Shown here piece after piece: positions 33,729 to 41,931 of a stretch of DNA of 48,166 nucleotides; position 1 is the stretch's first letter; every line of letters begins with the position of its first letter. The translations under genes and the position numbers were made by a program. The DNA is taken from positions 1 through 48,166 of the forward strand of contig JAEOUG010000130.1 of assembly GCA_016839445.1 (NCBI GenBank), in the 5' to 3' direction. The notes below the pieces were generated by a model. That model was given only the letters and a program-made list of their open reading frames with translations. It searched no databases and was not told the DNA's origin. This DNA comes from Candidatus Thorarchaeota archaeon. GTDB taxonomy: Archaea > Asgardarchaeota > Thorarchaeia > Thorarchaeales > Thorarchaeaceae.

Positions 33729-34341
33729 TGCTCCTGTTCTTCAATGCGGCTTGTGCTACCCTGTAGAAGTTAACCTCTCCGTTCTGGTCCACTAGTGCAA
33801 AGACAAGCGCCTTACGTGTTCCGGCAGCAGTCTGAGTGACCATGTCCAGATCATTTAGAGAGATTGGTTCGCCTTCCTTGAGAACATAGACAAGCTGATT
33901 CGCGTTCGAAGCCCCTGGTTTCTCACCTCGAGCATACACTCGGAACCCAATGCCTCCCCCGAAGCCCTTTCTCACGGCATATCCCCTGCTCCTCAGATCA
34001 CGGAATACTAGATAACTGACCCACAAGTCCGGGTCTTCATCAATCATCTCCCGTACGACATAGTCCGCGGCTACACGCCTACCTTGGGGGGTCTTCAAAG
34101 AGATTCGTTTTCGTTCGATGAGATGGAGGACCTCAACCGGATCGAGTTCAAGCCTCCGATCCTCGAGCCTAGTCCCATAGAACCCCTGCTGAGATATCCT
34201 GTCAGCATCGACATCTTCCACGTATCCTTTGCCTCCCTCAAATACTACGAGAGCAGGCTCAACCTCTTCATCAACTTCTTCTTCGAATTCTTCCTCTACG
34301 ACATCATCGAAATCGAGATCAGTTGGTTCCTCACCTGACAA
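33721..34341 (-). CDS. endA: tRNA-splicing endonuclease subunit EndA, catalytic His replaced by Asn
   Basis: About 206 residues from a TTG at 34341 preceded by AGGAG; the open frame runs to 34749, but that part is antisense to the protease gene. After an acidic N-terminus (DDVVEEEFEEEVDEEVEP) come the EndA N-domain and the nuclease domain: YLVFRDLRSRGYAVRKGFGG, FRVYARGEKP, and GTRKALVFALVD. The catalytic Tyr (RVYARG) and Lys (TRKAL) are present. In ungapped comparison with the M. jannaschii enzyme, as I recall it, the catalytic His position seven residues after that RG is Asn (GASNANQLV). It may need a partner subunit. It cuts introns from tRNAs such as those in this window. Confidence 0.88.
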   Translation of the reverse strand: MSGEEPTDLDFDDVVEEEFEEEVDEEVEPALVVFEGGKGYVEDVDADRISQQGFYGTRLEDRRLELDPVEVLHLIERKRISLKTPQGRRVAADYVVREMIDEDPDLWVSYLVFRDLRSRGYAVRKGFGGGIGFRVYARGEKPGASNANQLVYVLKEGEPISLNDLDMVTQTAAGTRKALVFALVDQNGEVNFYRVAQAALKNRSSE

Positions 34342-34434
34342 AGGATATCTCCTCGCCGTGTAGCCTTTGGGGAATCGAGAAAAACCCTTCGACGTGCCAC
34401 AAGAACTATAGCAGATATGGCCTGACCGAACCTC

Positions 34435-34953
34435 GTGATTCCTAGCGGACTTATCAAGGAGCTCAAGGATTTCATCGGCACTTCTAGAAGGATTGCCGTC
34501 TTGGGAATCGGTAACGACCTTCGAACTGACGACGGTATCGGTCCGATAGTTGTCGAGAGCCTGAAGATTGACTATCCGGACCTGATGATTGAAAACGTTG
34601 GATCCGTTCCTGAAGGGTTTGCCAGACCTCTGGCTCAATTCGGAGCAGAGCGTGTCATAATGATTGATGCGGCAGACATGCGGAAGCCCCCGGGGCATAT
34701 TGAGCTGGTGACCAAGGATAGAATTGGAGGCATTAGCATCAGCACACACAGCATGCCTCTCTCATTTCTGATGATGTACCTAGAGCAGGAAACAGGTGCT
34801 GAGACTATTCTCATTGGCATTCAGCCGGAAAGTATTCAGTTTGGAGAGGGTCTCACTCCAGTCATCAAATTGGTCGCCGAGAGTCTTGTTGACACTCTGG
34901 AATCACTACTTGCAGAACATATGGAGGATACAGGCAATGTTTCGAACGATTGA
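34435..34953 (+). CDS. Hydrogenase maturation endopeptidase (HycI/HyaD family)
   Basis: The 172-residue protein has the family start, IAVLGIGNDLRTDDGIGPIV, with the nickel-sensing Asp, then GSVPEGFARPL and VIMIDAADMRKPPG with the second Asp, and the His-containing ISISTHSMPLSFL. Such proteases trim the C-terminus of the [NiFe]-hydrogenase large subunit after nickel insertion. The start is a GTG at 34435 with a CTATAG box about 28 nt upstream, compatible with a leaderless message divergent from endA. mtnA overlaps its end by 17 nt. It complements hypF at 8.6-10.9 kb; no hydrogenase structural gene is in the window. Confidence 0.88.
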   Translation: MIPSGLIKELKDFIGTSRRIAVLGIGNDLRTDDGIGPIVVESLKIDYPDLMIENVGSVPEGFARPLAQFGAERVIMIDAADMRKPPGHIELVTKDRIGGISISTHSMPLSFLMMYLEQETGAETILIGIQPESIQFGEGLTPVIKLVAESLVDTLESLLAEHMEDTGNVSND

Positions 34954-35971
34954 ATGGATTGATGGCGTAAACAAGGTGCGGTTGGTTGACCAGACCAAGC
35001 TACCTCTGACGGTGGAACACATCGAAACGGATAGCCATGAGAGAATCGCTAAGTCCATCAAGATCATGGAGATTCGAGGAGCCCCCGCAATAGGTGCAGC
35101 TGCAGGGATGGGGATGGCATTGGCAGCCTTGGAGAGCAAGGCCAAATCGAAGGAAGAACTAGTGAAGAAACTTGAGGAAGCAGCTCTCACTCTCAATACT
35201 AGGCCTACGGCTGTCAACCTGACTTGGGCCACAAGGCGAATGCTGAATCTTGCAGTAGCTACTGAAGGTTCCGTCACCGGAATCATAGACCGATTGATTG
35301 AGGAGGCAAAGGAGATTGCCGAAGAGGATGTTCGAATGTGCCGAGCAATAGGCGAAAACACTCTCCCCTTCATCAAGTCCGGCTACACAATCCAGACTAT
35401 CTGCAATGCCGGGTCTCTTGCCACGGTGCATCTGGGAACAGTAGGGGCTGTTGTAAGAGTTGCCCACGAGAAGTACGGAAACATCAAAGTTTATGCAGCT
35501 GAAACACGACCGCGACAACAGGGTGCACGTCTCACAACCTTCGAGTTCATGGAGGATGGAATTGATACAACACTGATTACCGACGGCATGATAGGTACTG
35601 TCTTCCGTGATGGGAGAATCGATTGCTGTGTTGTTGGGTCTGACAGGATTCTAGGAACTGGCCATGTCACTAACAAGATTGGCACGTACACAATGGCAAT
35701 CGTGGCGAAACATCATGGAATTCCATTCTACGTGGTAGCGCCAATGTCAACCGTTGACATGAATACTCGTCCAGAAGATGTGGTCATCGAAGAACGCGAC
35801 CCCGACGAGATTCGATTGATCAATGGAACGCCGGTCACAGTACCGGACGCAAAGGTCTACAACCCTGCCTTTGACATCACTCCTCCAGAGCTGATTACAG
35901 CCATCATCACTGACAAGGGTGCAGTGGAGAATCCAACGGAGGAAAAGATGAGAAGGCTGTACGAGAGCTAG
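34937..35971 (+). CDS. mtnA: S-methyl-5-thioribose-1-phosphate isomerase (MtnA; aIF2B-like)
   Basis: About 344 residues from the ATG at 34937, with GGAGG 8 nt upstream; the frame is open further upstream inside the protease gene but that is spurious. MtnA isomerises methylthioribose 1-phosphate in methionine salvage. Motifs: IRGAPAIGAAAGMGMALA, TRPTAVNLTWA, the catalytic Cys in ICNAGSLATV, AETRPRQQGARLT, the catalytic Asp in VVGSDRI, and NKIGTYTMA. The usual NGD before NKIG reads GTGHVT. Related sugar-phosphate isomerases exist in archaea, but the ETRP and NKIGT signatures favour MtnA. Confidence 0.9.
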   Translation: MFRTIEWIDGVNKVRLVDQTKLPLTVEHIETDSHERIAKSIKIMEIRGAPAIGAAAGMGMALAALESKAKSKEELVKKLEEAALTLNTRPTAVNLTWATRRMLNLAVATEGSVTGIIDRLIEEAKEIAEEDVRMCRAIGENTLPFIKSGYTIQTICNAGSLATVHLGTVGAVVRVAHEKYGNIKVYAAETRPRQQGARLTTFEFMEDGIDTTLITDGMIGTVFRDGRIDCCVVGSDRILGTGHVTNKIGTYTMAIVAKHHGIPFYVVAPMSTVDMNTRPEDVVIEERDPDEIRLINGTPVTVPDAKVYNPAFDITPPELITAIITDKGAVENPTEEKMRRLYES

Positions 35972-35981
35972 CCTACTAGGA

Positions 35982-36824
35982 TTGAAGGTGCAGGCTTTGA
36001 AGGACATTGAACTGAAGTTCACATTGTCCACGGGCCTAGAATCAACTGAAAGACTGAGTTCCAGCTGCTCAAGTGTGACTCTGTCTAGGCAAAACATCAG
36101 GAAAATCGATCTCACTCCACTTAGACTCCTAAGTAATCTAACATGGCTGGATCTTAGTCACAACGAGATGCAAGAGATTGATTTGAAACCGCTCGAATCG
36201 ACGAGCATTCAGTACCTCTCCCTCTCGTACAACCACCTTTCGGAGGGTCTTGACATCTCTCCTCTTGCTCAAACAACCAACCTGCGAAGACTTAGACTCA
36301 CTGGATGTGGACTACGTTCAATTCAGCTCTCTCCTCTCTCACGACTTGGTCTTGAACAGCTATCCATTGCCTTCAACAAACTCAGTGAAGTAGACCTCTC
36401 TCCACTATCCCTGTGTGACAGACTAGAGATGCTCCTTGTCAACAGGAATCGACTCCGAGAGATTAACCTCTCCCCCATCAGCAGATGTTCCGCCCTTAGG
36501 TTATTGAATATTGGCGACAATCCCCTTCAGCAACTTAATCTCTCTCCCCTCTCCTCATGCCCGAATCTCTCTTCGCTCGTCCTGAACAAGACTCTGCTAA
36601 CTGAAGTAGACCTGACTCCACTAAGTGCGCTTCAAGGGCTTACAGCCATCGACATGAGTGAGAGTCGGCTTGAGCACGTTGATTTGCGCCCATTGTCGAC
36701 TTGCGAAGACCTGAAGGAAGTGCATTTGCTTGGGAACCCGCTCCAGGCGGTCTTAGTCCCACACGAGATGGGCAATTATGTGCTACACATGGAAGACCGT
36801 GTACATGTAGATAGAAGGCCTTAA
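35982..36824 (+). CDS. Leucine-rich repeat protein
   Basis: The ~280 residues form about ten LRR units of 22-24 residues with a regular pattern such as LSPLSRCSALRLLNIGDNPL, where L-x-x-L-x-L-x-x-N-x-L and a repeated D/N-L-S-P-L element recur. This would build a short solenoid for protein binding. No signal peptide or membrane helix is visible, so it is probably cytoplasmic. The start is a TTG at 35982 without a strong ribosome-binding site, so the first ~15 residues are uncertain. It follows mtnA by 10 bp. Such LRR proteins are common in eukaryotes and seen in some archaea. Confidence 0.8.
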   Translation: MKVQALKDIELKFTLSTGLESTERLSSSCSSVTLSRQNIRKIDLTPLRLLSNLTWLDLSHNEMQEIDLKPLESTSIQYLSLSYNHLSEGLDISPLAQTTNLRRLRLTGCGLRSIQLSPLSRLGLEQLSIAFNKLSEVDLSPLSLCDRLEMLLVNRNRLREINLSPISRCSALRLLNIGDNPLQQLNLSPLSSCPNLSSLVLNKTLLTEVDLTPLSALQGLTAIDMSESRLEHVDLRPLSTCEDLKEVHLLGNPLQAVLVPHEMGNYVLHMEDRVHVDRRP

Positions 36825-36828
36825 GAGC
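36819..36828 (+). promoter_or_regulatory. TATA-like box for tRNA-Arg(TCG)
   Basis: GCCTTAAGAG lies about 23-32 bp before the tRNA 5' end and overlaps the LRR stop codon. Confidence 0.35.
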
Positions 36829-36850
36829 CGAAACAACTTGAGGCCCGCCG

Positions 36851-36925
36851 GGGCGCGTAGTCTAGTATGGATAAGGCACCAGCCTTCGGAGCTGGGGGTC
36901 CCAGGTTCGAATCCTGGCGCGCCCG
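36851..36925 (+). tRNA. tRNA-Arg (anticodon TCG), no intron
   Basis: The acceptor GGGCGCG pairs with CGCGCCC. The anticodon stem CCAGC/GCTGG surrounds CTTCGGA, anticodon TCG at 36886-36888. The T arm is CCAGG-TTCGAAT-CCTGG, the discriminator is G, and CCA is encoded (36926-36928). Confidence 0.93.
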
Positions 36926-36951
36926 CCATGCTCCATCCTCGTGTTCTCTCG

Positions 36952-37173
36952 TTACTTCTTCTTGCTCAGTTCTCTGGTCCAGACTGCGATGAAGTTCTCG
37001 AGGGATCTATCATACGTCTTCTCAGCGTCTGGAGGGAAGAGACACCCTGGCAGTTCTCGATGTCGCCAATGATAGTCAATACAGTCACAGCAATACCCGT
37101 GGCGCGAACATCCTGGGTATGTACAGGTACATCTCTTTCTGTTTCGATCGATGTTGCAGATTCTGCCAGTCAT
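36952..37173 (-). CDS. Small Cys-rich protein, DUF6485-like
   Basis: The 73-residue protein has a compact Cys pattern: NRKRCTCTYPGCSRHGYCCD, then CIDYHWRHRELPGCLF, and ends EKTYDRSLENFI. I recognise this as the small zinc-ribbon-like DUF6485 type found across archaea and bacteria. The six or more Cys and two His would bind one or two zinc ions. Function is unknown. The ATG at 37173 is the only good start. The opposite-strand frame (36838-37209) is a shadow. Confidence 0.8.
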   Translation of the reverse strand: MTGRICNIDRNRKRCTCTYPGCSRHGYCCDCIDYHWRHRELPGCLFPPDAEKTYDRSLENFIAVWTRELSKKK

Positions 37174-37260
37174 TGTCTATCACCGCCACATTGGCTCAGT
37201 GTGATATAACCCGATTGGTCATGGAGCAATCTAAAAGCGGATTCTATCACTGGATTCAGC

Positions 37261-38040
37261 ATGAATCTTGAAGGGTGGATCAGAGGCAGTCTTGAAGGAG
37301 TGGATGGTACGCCACTGCCCGACGACCGTTTGCCCACCCTGGAGCGAATTCTCTCTCATGTTGACTCAGGTATGTCCATTCGCTCAGTGAAACGGATGAG
37401 GAGCAGAAAGAACGTCGTCTTAGATCTGGAAGTAGTTTCTTGTGAAGGAAAACCAGAGAGATATGTCGCGAAGCTATTCGTGACAGAGTCCTATGAAAAG
37501 GAGCTGAGGATCCTGAGGAGCTGCGCACAGGATGTGTTGAGGGTCCCAGAAGTTGTGGGGGCTGAACGAGGTGTATGCCTAATGGAGTACGTTGAGGGAG
37601 AGCTTCTCGTAGATTGCCTCAACAGAACCTTCGAGGAATCCCTCGCCAGAGAGATTTCGGGATGGTACTACAAGTTCCACAGGTCGCAGCATATACTCAA
37701 GGGGGATCCTCGGCTTCGTAACTTCATTAGCACACCTGCTGGGCTCTTTGGATTCGATTTCGAAGAGGCAGGACCAGGCAACTGGATGATGGACATCGCG
37801 GGCATTTCCGCCAGCATACTAGACACGGACCCGGTATTTGATCCAAGAAAGAGGGTACTAGTATGGTCTGTTCTTGACCACTATCTCAATCTTATCGGTC
37901 AGAGGAAGACCAGTGAGACTACCGCTCTCTATGTCCACACGATAGCAGACACTCTGGAACAGACAGCGAAGTGGCGTAACGATTCAGGAATCATGGAGCT
38001 CTCTGAGAGAATCAGGGACACCGGAATCCCATCTGATTAG
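37261..38040 (+). CDS. APH/protein-kinase-fold phosphotransferase
   Basis: The 259-residue protein has a kinase fold of the aminoglycoside/choline/thiamine kinase kind. The N-lobe contains a beta strand with the ATP lysine in RYVAKLFVT. The hinge reads VCLMEYVEGELL. The catalytic loop KGDPRLRNF retains the Asp and the metal-binding Asn, with the usual His before it replaced by Lys. The DFG-like segment reads FGFDFEEAGPGN. It lies 94 bp upstream of the phosphoesterase/ECF transporter operon on the same strand. A thiamine kinase role would fit that context but is inference; Bud32- or RIO-like protein kinase is a weaker alternative. Confidence 0.72.
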   Translation: MNLEGWIRGSLEGVDGTPLPDDRLPTLERILSHVDSGMSIRSVKRMRSRKNVVLDLEVVSCEGKPERYVAKLFVTESYEKELRILRSCAQDVLRVPEVVGAERGVCLMEYVEGELLVDCLNRTFEESLAREISGWYYKFHRSQHILKGDPRLRNFISTPAGLFGFDFEEAGPGNWMMDIAGISASILDTDPVFDPRKRVLVWSVLDHYLNLIGQRKTSETTALYVHTIADTLEQTAKWRNDSGIMELSERIRDTGIPSD

Positions 38041-38134
38041 AGATGTATAGGAGTGCAATCCCCAAGGTTCATATCAAGGCTTTCTGAGGTATCGAAGTAT
38101 ACAGTCGTGCATATCGACAGTTCGGTGAGCCACA

Positions 38135-39412
38135 TTGAAGCGAGAAGCGCAGGTCGTTCTGCTCGCAGCAGTCATCATTGGAGGTACTACATTGTCTGTC
38201 CTTCTTGCTGGTTACCTCCAATCGCCAAAGACCGAGGTCACTTTCTATGTCTTTGGCGACTCTCAGGGCTATCAGGGAGGCCTTGTGGAGATTGCAGCAA
38301 CCGCGAACCAGGAACGGCCCGACTTCGTGTTCCACTGCGGAGATCTCACACCATTTGGACAAGAGAATCAGTATCAAGCAGTCATCGAGGCTTTGTCTGC
38401 CTTCCAAGTCCCTGTCTACACCACGTCTGGTAATCATGACATACGAGAAGGCGGAGGTGCCCGTTACGTCCAGCATTTCGGGTCGCCGTCCTATTCCTTT
38501 GATATCTGGCAGGCTCACTTCACAGTCTTCAATACTTCAGCAGGAGATGTCACTGAAGATGAAATGGAGTGGCTGGAAGAGGACCTAGCACAGTCAAACG
38601 CCTCTCTCAAGTTCGTCTTCACGCACATTCCTCCCTTTGATCCTCGCTATGGATACAACCACACACTGACAAACGAAACAACTGCTGAGCGTCTGATGAT
38701 GCTCTTTGAAACCGAGGATGTAGACACCGTATTCGCGGGCCATATCCACATGTACAACGAGAGCTTCGTAAATGGAGTGCGTTACGTAGTATCAGGAGGT
38801 GCTGGCGCCAGTCTGTCTACAGACGCTGGAGATGGGGCAATCTATCACTACCTCGCAGTGAAGGCGAACGCGACCGGTGTTGTCATCACGCCCGTGCTGC
38901 TTAGCACTCCAAGCTGGGAGAGAGATACAGTTGTTGTCAGGGGCCTACTTGAAGATGTGACCCTCACTCTTGAGGACCTATTGGGGCTCGACGTAGAACA
39001 CGGAACATCTTCGTTCCAGAATCAGTTCTTGAACTGGGGTGGCAACGGTGTTTACCGCGGGGTCCGTGTTTCGGACTTGATTGAACTCGTCGGTGGCATG
39101 AGCACTGGTGACACAATCCGAGTGATATCGTTTGACGGCTACACACAGGAATTCTGCCAAGGCAATCTGTACCCGAATGCATCTTGGTTCGATCTACAGG
39201 GTGACATGATCCTTGCCTTTGAGTTCAATGGTACATCAGCTCCAGAATGGGCTGACGGGATGCGAATCGCCATGCTTCCTGCAGATGGTGCCTACAGTAA
39301 CGAAGATTGCCTGCTGACATCAGCGCCAGGCATGGGCTGTGACATCTACCCTTCAGCAGGTGCGCGTTGGGTCCGCTACGTATCAATAATCGAGGTCGTG
39401 ACTGCGGAATGA
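38135..39412 (+). CDS. Extracytoplasmic metallophosphoesterase with C-terminal SUOX-like domain
   Basis: The ~425-residue protein starts at a TTG at 38135. Residues 6-28 form a signal anchor (VVLLAAVIIGGTTLSVLLAG), so the rest is outside. The calcineurin-like phosphoesterase motifs are intact: VFGDSQG, HCGDLTPFG, SGNHDIR, FTHIPPFD and FAGHIHMYN. From about residue 270, a second domain (VRGLLEDVTLTLEDLLGL ... ARWVRYVSIIEV) resembles sulfite-oxidase-type molybdopterin-binding folds without an obvious cofactor Cys. The same pattern ends the next gene. The stop overlaps the ykoE-like start (ATGA). It probably dephosphorylates a substrate before import. Confidence 0.82.
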   Translation: MKREAQVVLLAAVIIGGTTLSVLLAGYLQSPKTEVTFYVFGDSQGYQGGLVEIAATANQERPDFVFHCGDLTPFGQENQYQAVIEALSAFQVPVYTTSGNHDIREGGGARYVQHFGSPSYSFDIWQAHFTVFNTSAGDVTEDEMEWLEEDLAQSNASLKFVFTHIPPFDPRYGYNHTLTNETTAERLMMLFETEDVDTVFAGHIHMYNESFVNGVRYVVSGGAGASLSTDAGDGAIYHYLAVKANATGVVITPVLLSTPSWERDTVVVRGLLEDVTLTLEDLLGLDVEHGTSSFQNQFLNWGGNGVYRGVRVSDLIELVGGMSTGDTIRVISFDGYTQEFCQGNLYPNASWFDLQGDMILAFEFNGTSAPEWADGMRIAMLPADGAYSNEDCLLTSAPGMGCDIYPSAGARWVRYVSIIEVVTAE

Positions 39413-40467
39413 ATGGAGCCGTGACAACCAAGGACATCGTTACGATTGCGATTCTCAGTTCACTCGGCGGCGCACTTAGTACATTCGTAGGATACCTAGG
39501 CAATCTGGTCAATCTTGCCTTGGGAGTCCCCTTCGGCGCAGGGCAGTTCATGGCTGGGCTCCATGTGTTCTGGCTTGTACTAATCCGCGCTCTTGTAGCG
39601 AGAAGTGGGACAGGTACCTTGGCCGGGCTCCTAAAGGGCATGGTTGAGATGTTCACAGGAAGCACCCACGGAGTAGTTGTGGTCTTGGTTTCAGTTGCAC
39701 AGGGCATCGTGATTGACATTGGCGCTCGCAGTGCAGGAGACGGGAGAAACCCTGGTTCCCGTCTGCTATGGTGGATTGCTGCTGGAGCATCCTCTGCTGT
39801 GAACGTGGTCGTCTTCCAAGCGCTCTACTTCACGGGTGCACTGCTCTGGTACGTTGCCTACATCGGCTTCTTGGTCATTCTTGCTTTCTGTTCCGGAGTG
39901 ATCTTTGCAGGCTACTTCGCATGGGAAACACTTGAGTTCCTTGAAGACACGGGCATTCTATCCAAGAGAAGCGATGTCACTGATGAAGGCCAGAGAACTG
40001 GAAGAAGTCTCACATATCGCCATCTTCCAGCTATCCTCTTTGTGGCCTTTCTCGTAGTCGGATCTGGATACTATATTACCAATGTGGCATCTCCCTTCAG
40101 TGACCCCCTCTCCTGCAGGGTCGCTGGGTTGGTGGAAACGCCATACACATTCAAGCTTGATGATTTCTCTGATGAAATGGTCACAATCGAAGCAGAGATG
40201 ATTGGGTCCACAATACACTTGGATCCCGCTAACTACACAGGTCCCCTTGTTTCCACGATTCTCAATCATGCAGGACTGCTCTCAGGAGCATCGGGGCTAA
40301 GAGTCAGAGCCAGAGATGGGTATACAATCCGGTTTGACAATCTGTCCATAATCATGGCTGACAATCGTATGTTGATAACCAGCGCCAGCGATGGTCTCTG
40401 GCTGATTGCTGGTGACTACGACGGATCCCTCTGGGTGAAACAAATATCGGTTCTTGAAGTCTACTAG
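39409..40467 (+). CDS. ykoE: ECF transporter S component, YkoE-like, with C-terminal extracytoplasmic domain
   Basis: Residues 1-190 are a six-helix YkoE-type S component (SSLGGALSTFVGYLGNLVNL, then FMAGLHVFWLVLIRALVARS, then GLLKGMVEMFTGSTHGVVVV). YkoE proteins bind thiamine or its HMP moiety. Unlike the usual ~200-residue form, this one continues with another helix (LPAILFVAFLVVGSGYYITN) and a ~145-residue extracytoplasmic domain, CRVAGLVETPYTFKLDDF ... SLWVKQISVLEVY. That domain parallels the C-terminal domain of the phosphoesterase encoded just upstream. The ATG at 39409 overlaps the previous stop. EcfA and EcfT genes follow. Substrate assignment rests on the family. Confidence 0.85.
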   Translation: MNGAVTTKDIVTIAILSSLGGALSTFVGYLGNLVNLALGVPFGAGQFMAGLHVFWLVLIRALVARSGTGTLAGLLKGMVEMFTGSTHGVVVVLVSVAQGIVIDIGARSAGDGRNPGSRLLWWIAAGASSAVNVVVFQALYFTGALLWYVAYIGFLVILAFCSGVIFAGYFAWETLEFLEDTGILSKRSDVTDEGQRTGRSLTYRHLPAILFVAFLVVGSGYYITNVASPFSDPLSCRVAGLVETPYTFKLDDFSDEMVTIEAEMIGSTIHLDPANYTGPLVSTILNHAGLLSGASGLRVRARDGYTIRFDNLSIIMADNRMLITSASDGLWLIAGDYDGSLWVKQISVLEVY

Positions 40468-40476
40468 GCGAGTAAC

Positions 40477-41931
40477 ATGCTTGAAGGCAGACGAATCTCC
40501 TTCTCATATGATGGGCGCACACAAGTCCTCGATTCAGTGGACTTCACACTCCAGAGAGGCGAGGTGGTACTCCTCTCTGGCCCTACGGGATCTGGCAAGT
40601 CCACTCTAGCAAAGTGCATTTCTGGATTCATCCCTCGAAGCATACCTGGGGTCTTCGAGGGTGAGATTCTACTGGATTCAGTAGACACTCAAGCTCTATC
40701 TCTTTCTGAACTCTCTCGCAAGGTTGCATTGGTCCAGCAAGACCCTGATAGCCAGATTTGCACGCTTAGGGTCTCTGATGAAGTGGCATTTGGCCCAGAG
40801 AACTTTCTGACCCCTCCAAAACAGATTCAGGAAATCCTTGAATCATCTCTTGCCTCTGTCGGTGCATCGAATCTCGTCGACAGACCTACCTACTCCATAT
40901 CCGGAGGAGAGAAGCAGCGAGTGGCGCTTGCGTCCGTCCTGTCCTGTCAACCAGATTTCATGATTCTGGATGAACCTACTGCTAATCTCGACCCAAGCGG
41001 GATCCTGTTATTGCGACGAATCCTCCTAGATCTCAAGGAGAAGGGAATTGGTGTCATCTGCATAGAGCACAATCTAGAGGCAATCAGGCCTGTTGCCGAC
41101 AAGATTCTGTGGCTGGATAAGGGTCACATGCAACCGGACTATCGTTCAAGGCTGGCTCAAGAGCCAGAGAGGCTGGCGTCATCTGAATATTCTTCGTCAA
41201 GTGGCAAGACACTGCTTAGCGCATCACAGGTCTCGTTTTCATACAGCACTCACACTGCTATTGAGAATATCACTCTCTCAATCAAATCAGGAGAGATAGT
41301 GGCCCTTATGGGTGACAATGGTTCCGGGAAGACCACTCTTCTCCTTCTGCTTGCGGGATTGCTCAAACCACAGAAGGGTATTCTTCAGATTGGAGATGCA
41401 TCTACACAGAGCCTATCAATTGGCGACACCGCAAGAAGCATTTCGGTTGTGTTTCAGAATCCCAATCATCAAATCTTCGAGCGGACAGTAGTCAGGGAGC
41501 AGAATCTTACGCTCGAAAGTCTAGGGTTGGACGACACTCAGCGCTTGAGAATCTCGGCATCACTGCTGGCGAAGGCAGGTCTAGAGGGTCTTGAAGAGAA
41601 GAACCCGTTCTCTCTGAGCCATGGACAGAAGCGGCGCCTGAATGTCAGTTCGGTTCTAGCACATCAGCCGAATGTCTTACTCCTAGACGAACCATTCGTG
41701 GGTCAGGACTCCGAGGGAAGAGATTTCATAATCGCCGAGATTTCGGAGCGTGCGGGTGCCGGGGCCGCCGTAGTCATAGTGACCCACGACTCGTCTTTTG
41801 CCTTGACTTGCTGCACTCGTCTAGTCTTCATGGAAGAAGCAGCAATCCTACTTGACGGGAGCCCTGATGCAGTTCTCAGCCATCTAGAGAAGATGGGAAA
41901 GTCACAGTACTCTCTGGAGGTGACGGAGTGA
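40477..41931 (+). CDS. ykoD: ECF transporter fused double ATPase (EcfA1-EcfA2), YkoD-like
   Basis: The 484 residues contain two complete ABC ATPase domains, the YkoD arrangement. Domain 1: Walker A GPTGSGKST, Q-loop VQQDPDSQI, signature SISGGEKQRVALA, Walker B FMILDEPTANLD, H-loop CIEHNL. Domain 2: GDNGSGKTT, VFQNPNHQI, signature LSHGQKRRLNV, LLLDEPFVGQD, VTHDS. The domain-2 signature is LSHGQ rather than LSGGQ. The protein powers uptake by the S component together with EcfT. The ATG at 40477 lies 9 bp after ykoE, and the end overlaps ykoC. Confidence 0.95.
   Translation: MLEGRRISFSYDGRTQVLDSVDFTLQRGEVVLLSGPTGSGKSTLAKCISGFIPRSIPGVFEGEILLDSVDTQALSLSELSRKVALVQQDPDSQICTLRVSDEVAFGPENFLTPPKQIQEILESSLASVGASNLVDRPTYSISGGEKQRVALASVLSCQPDFMILDEPTANLDPSGILLLRRILLDLKEKGIGVICIEHNLEAIRPVADKILWLDKGHMQPDYRSRLAQEPERLASSEYSSSSGKTLLSASQVSFSYSTHTAIENITLSIKSGEIVALMGDNGSGKTTLLLLLAGLLKPQKGILQIGDASTQSLSIGDTARSISVVFQNPNHQIFERTVVREQNLTLESLGLDDTQRLRISASLLAKAGLEGLEEKNPFSLSHGQKRRLNVSSVLAHQPNVLLLDEPFVGQDSEGRDFIIAEISERAGAGAAVVIVTHDSSFALTCCTRLVFMEEAAILLDGSPDAVLSHLEKMGKSQYSLEVTE

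Noticed and set aside
34342..34749. N-terminal extension of endA to 342 residues
   Set aside because: It is antisense to the hydrogenase protease gene, its composition is shadow-like, and a TTG with AGGAG gives a normal-sized EndA.
36838..37209. 123-codon plus-strand ORF over tRNA-Arg(TCG)
   Set aside because: It covers a tRNA gene and the antisense of a clear Cys-rich gene.
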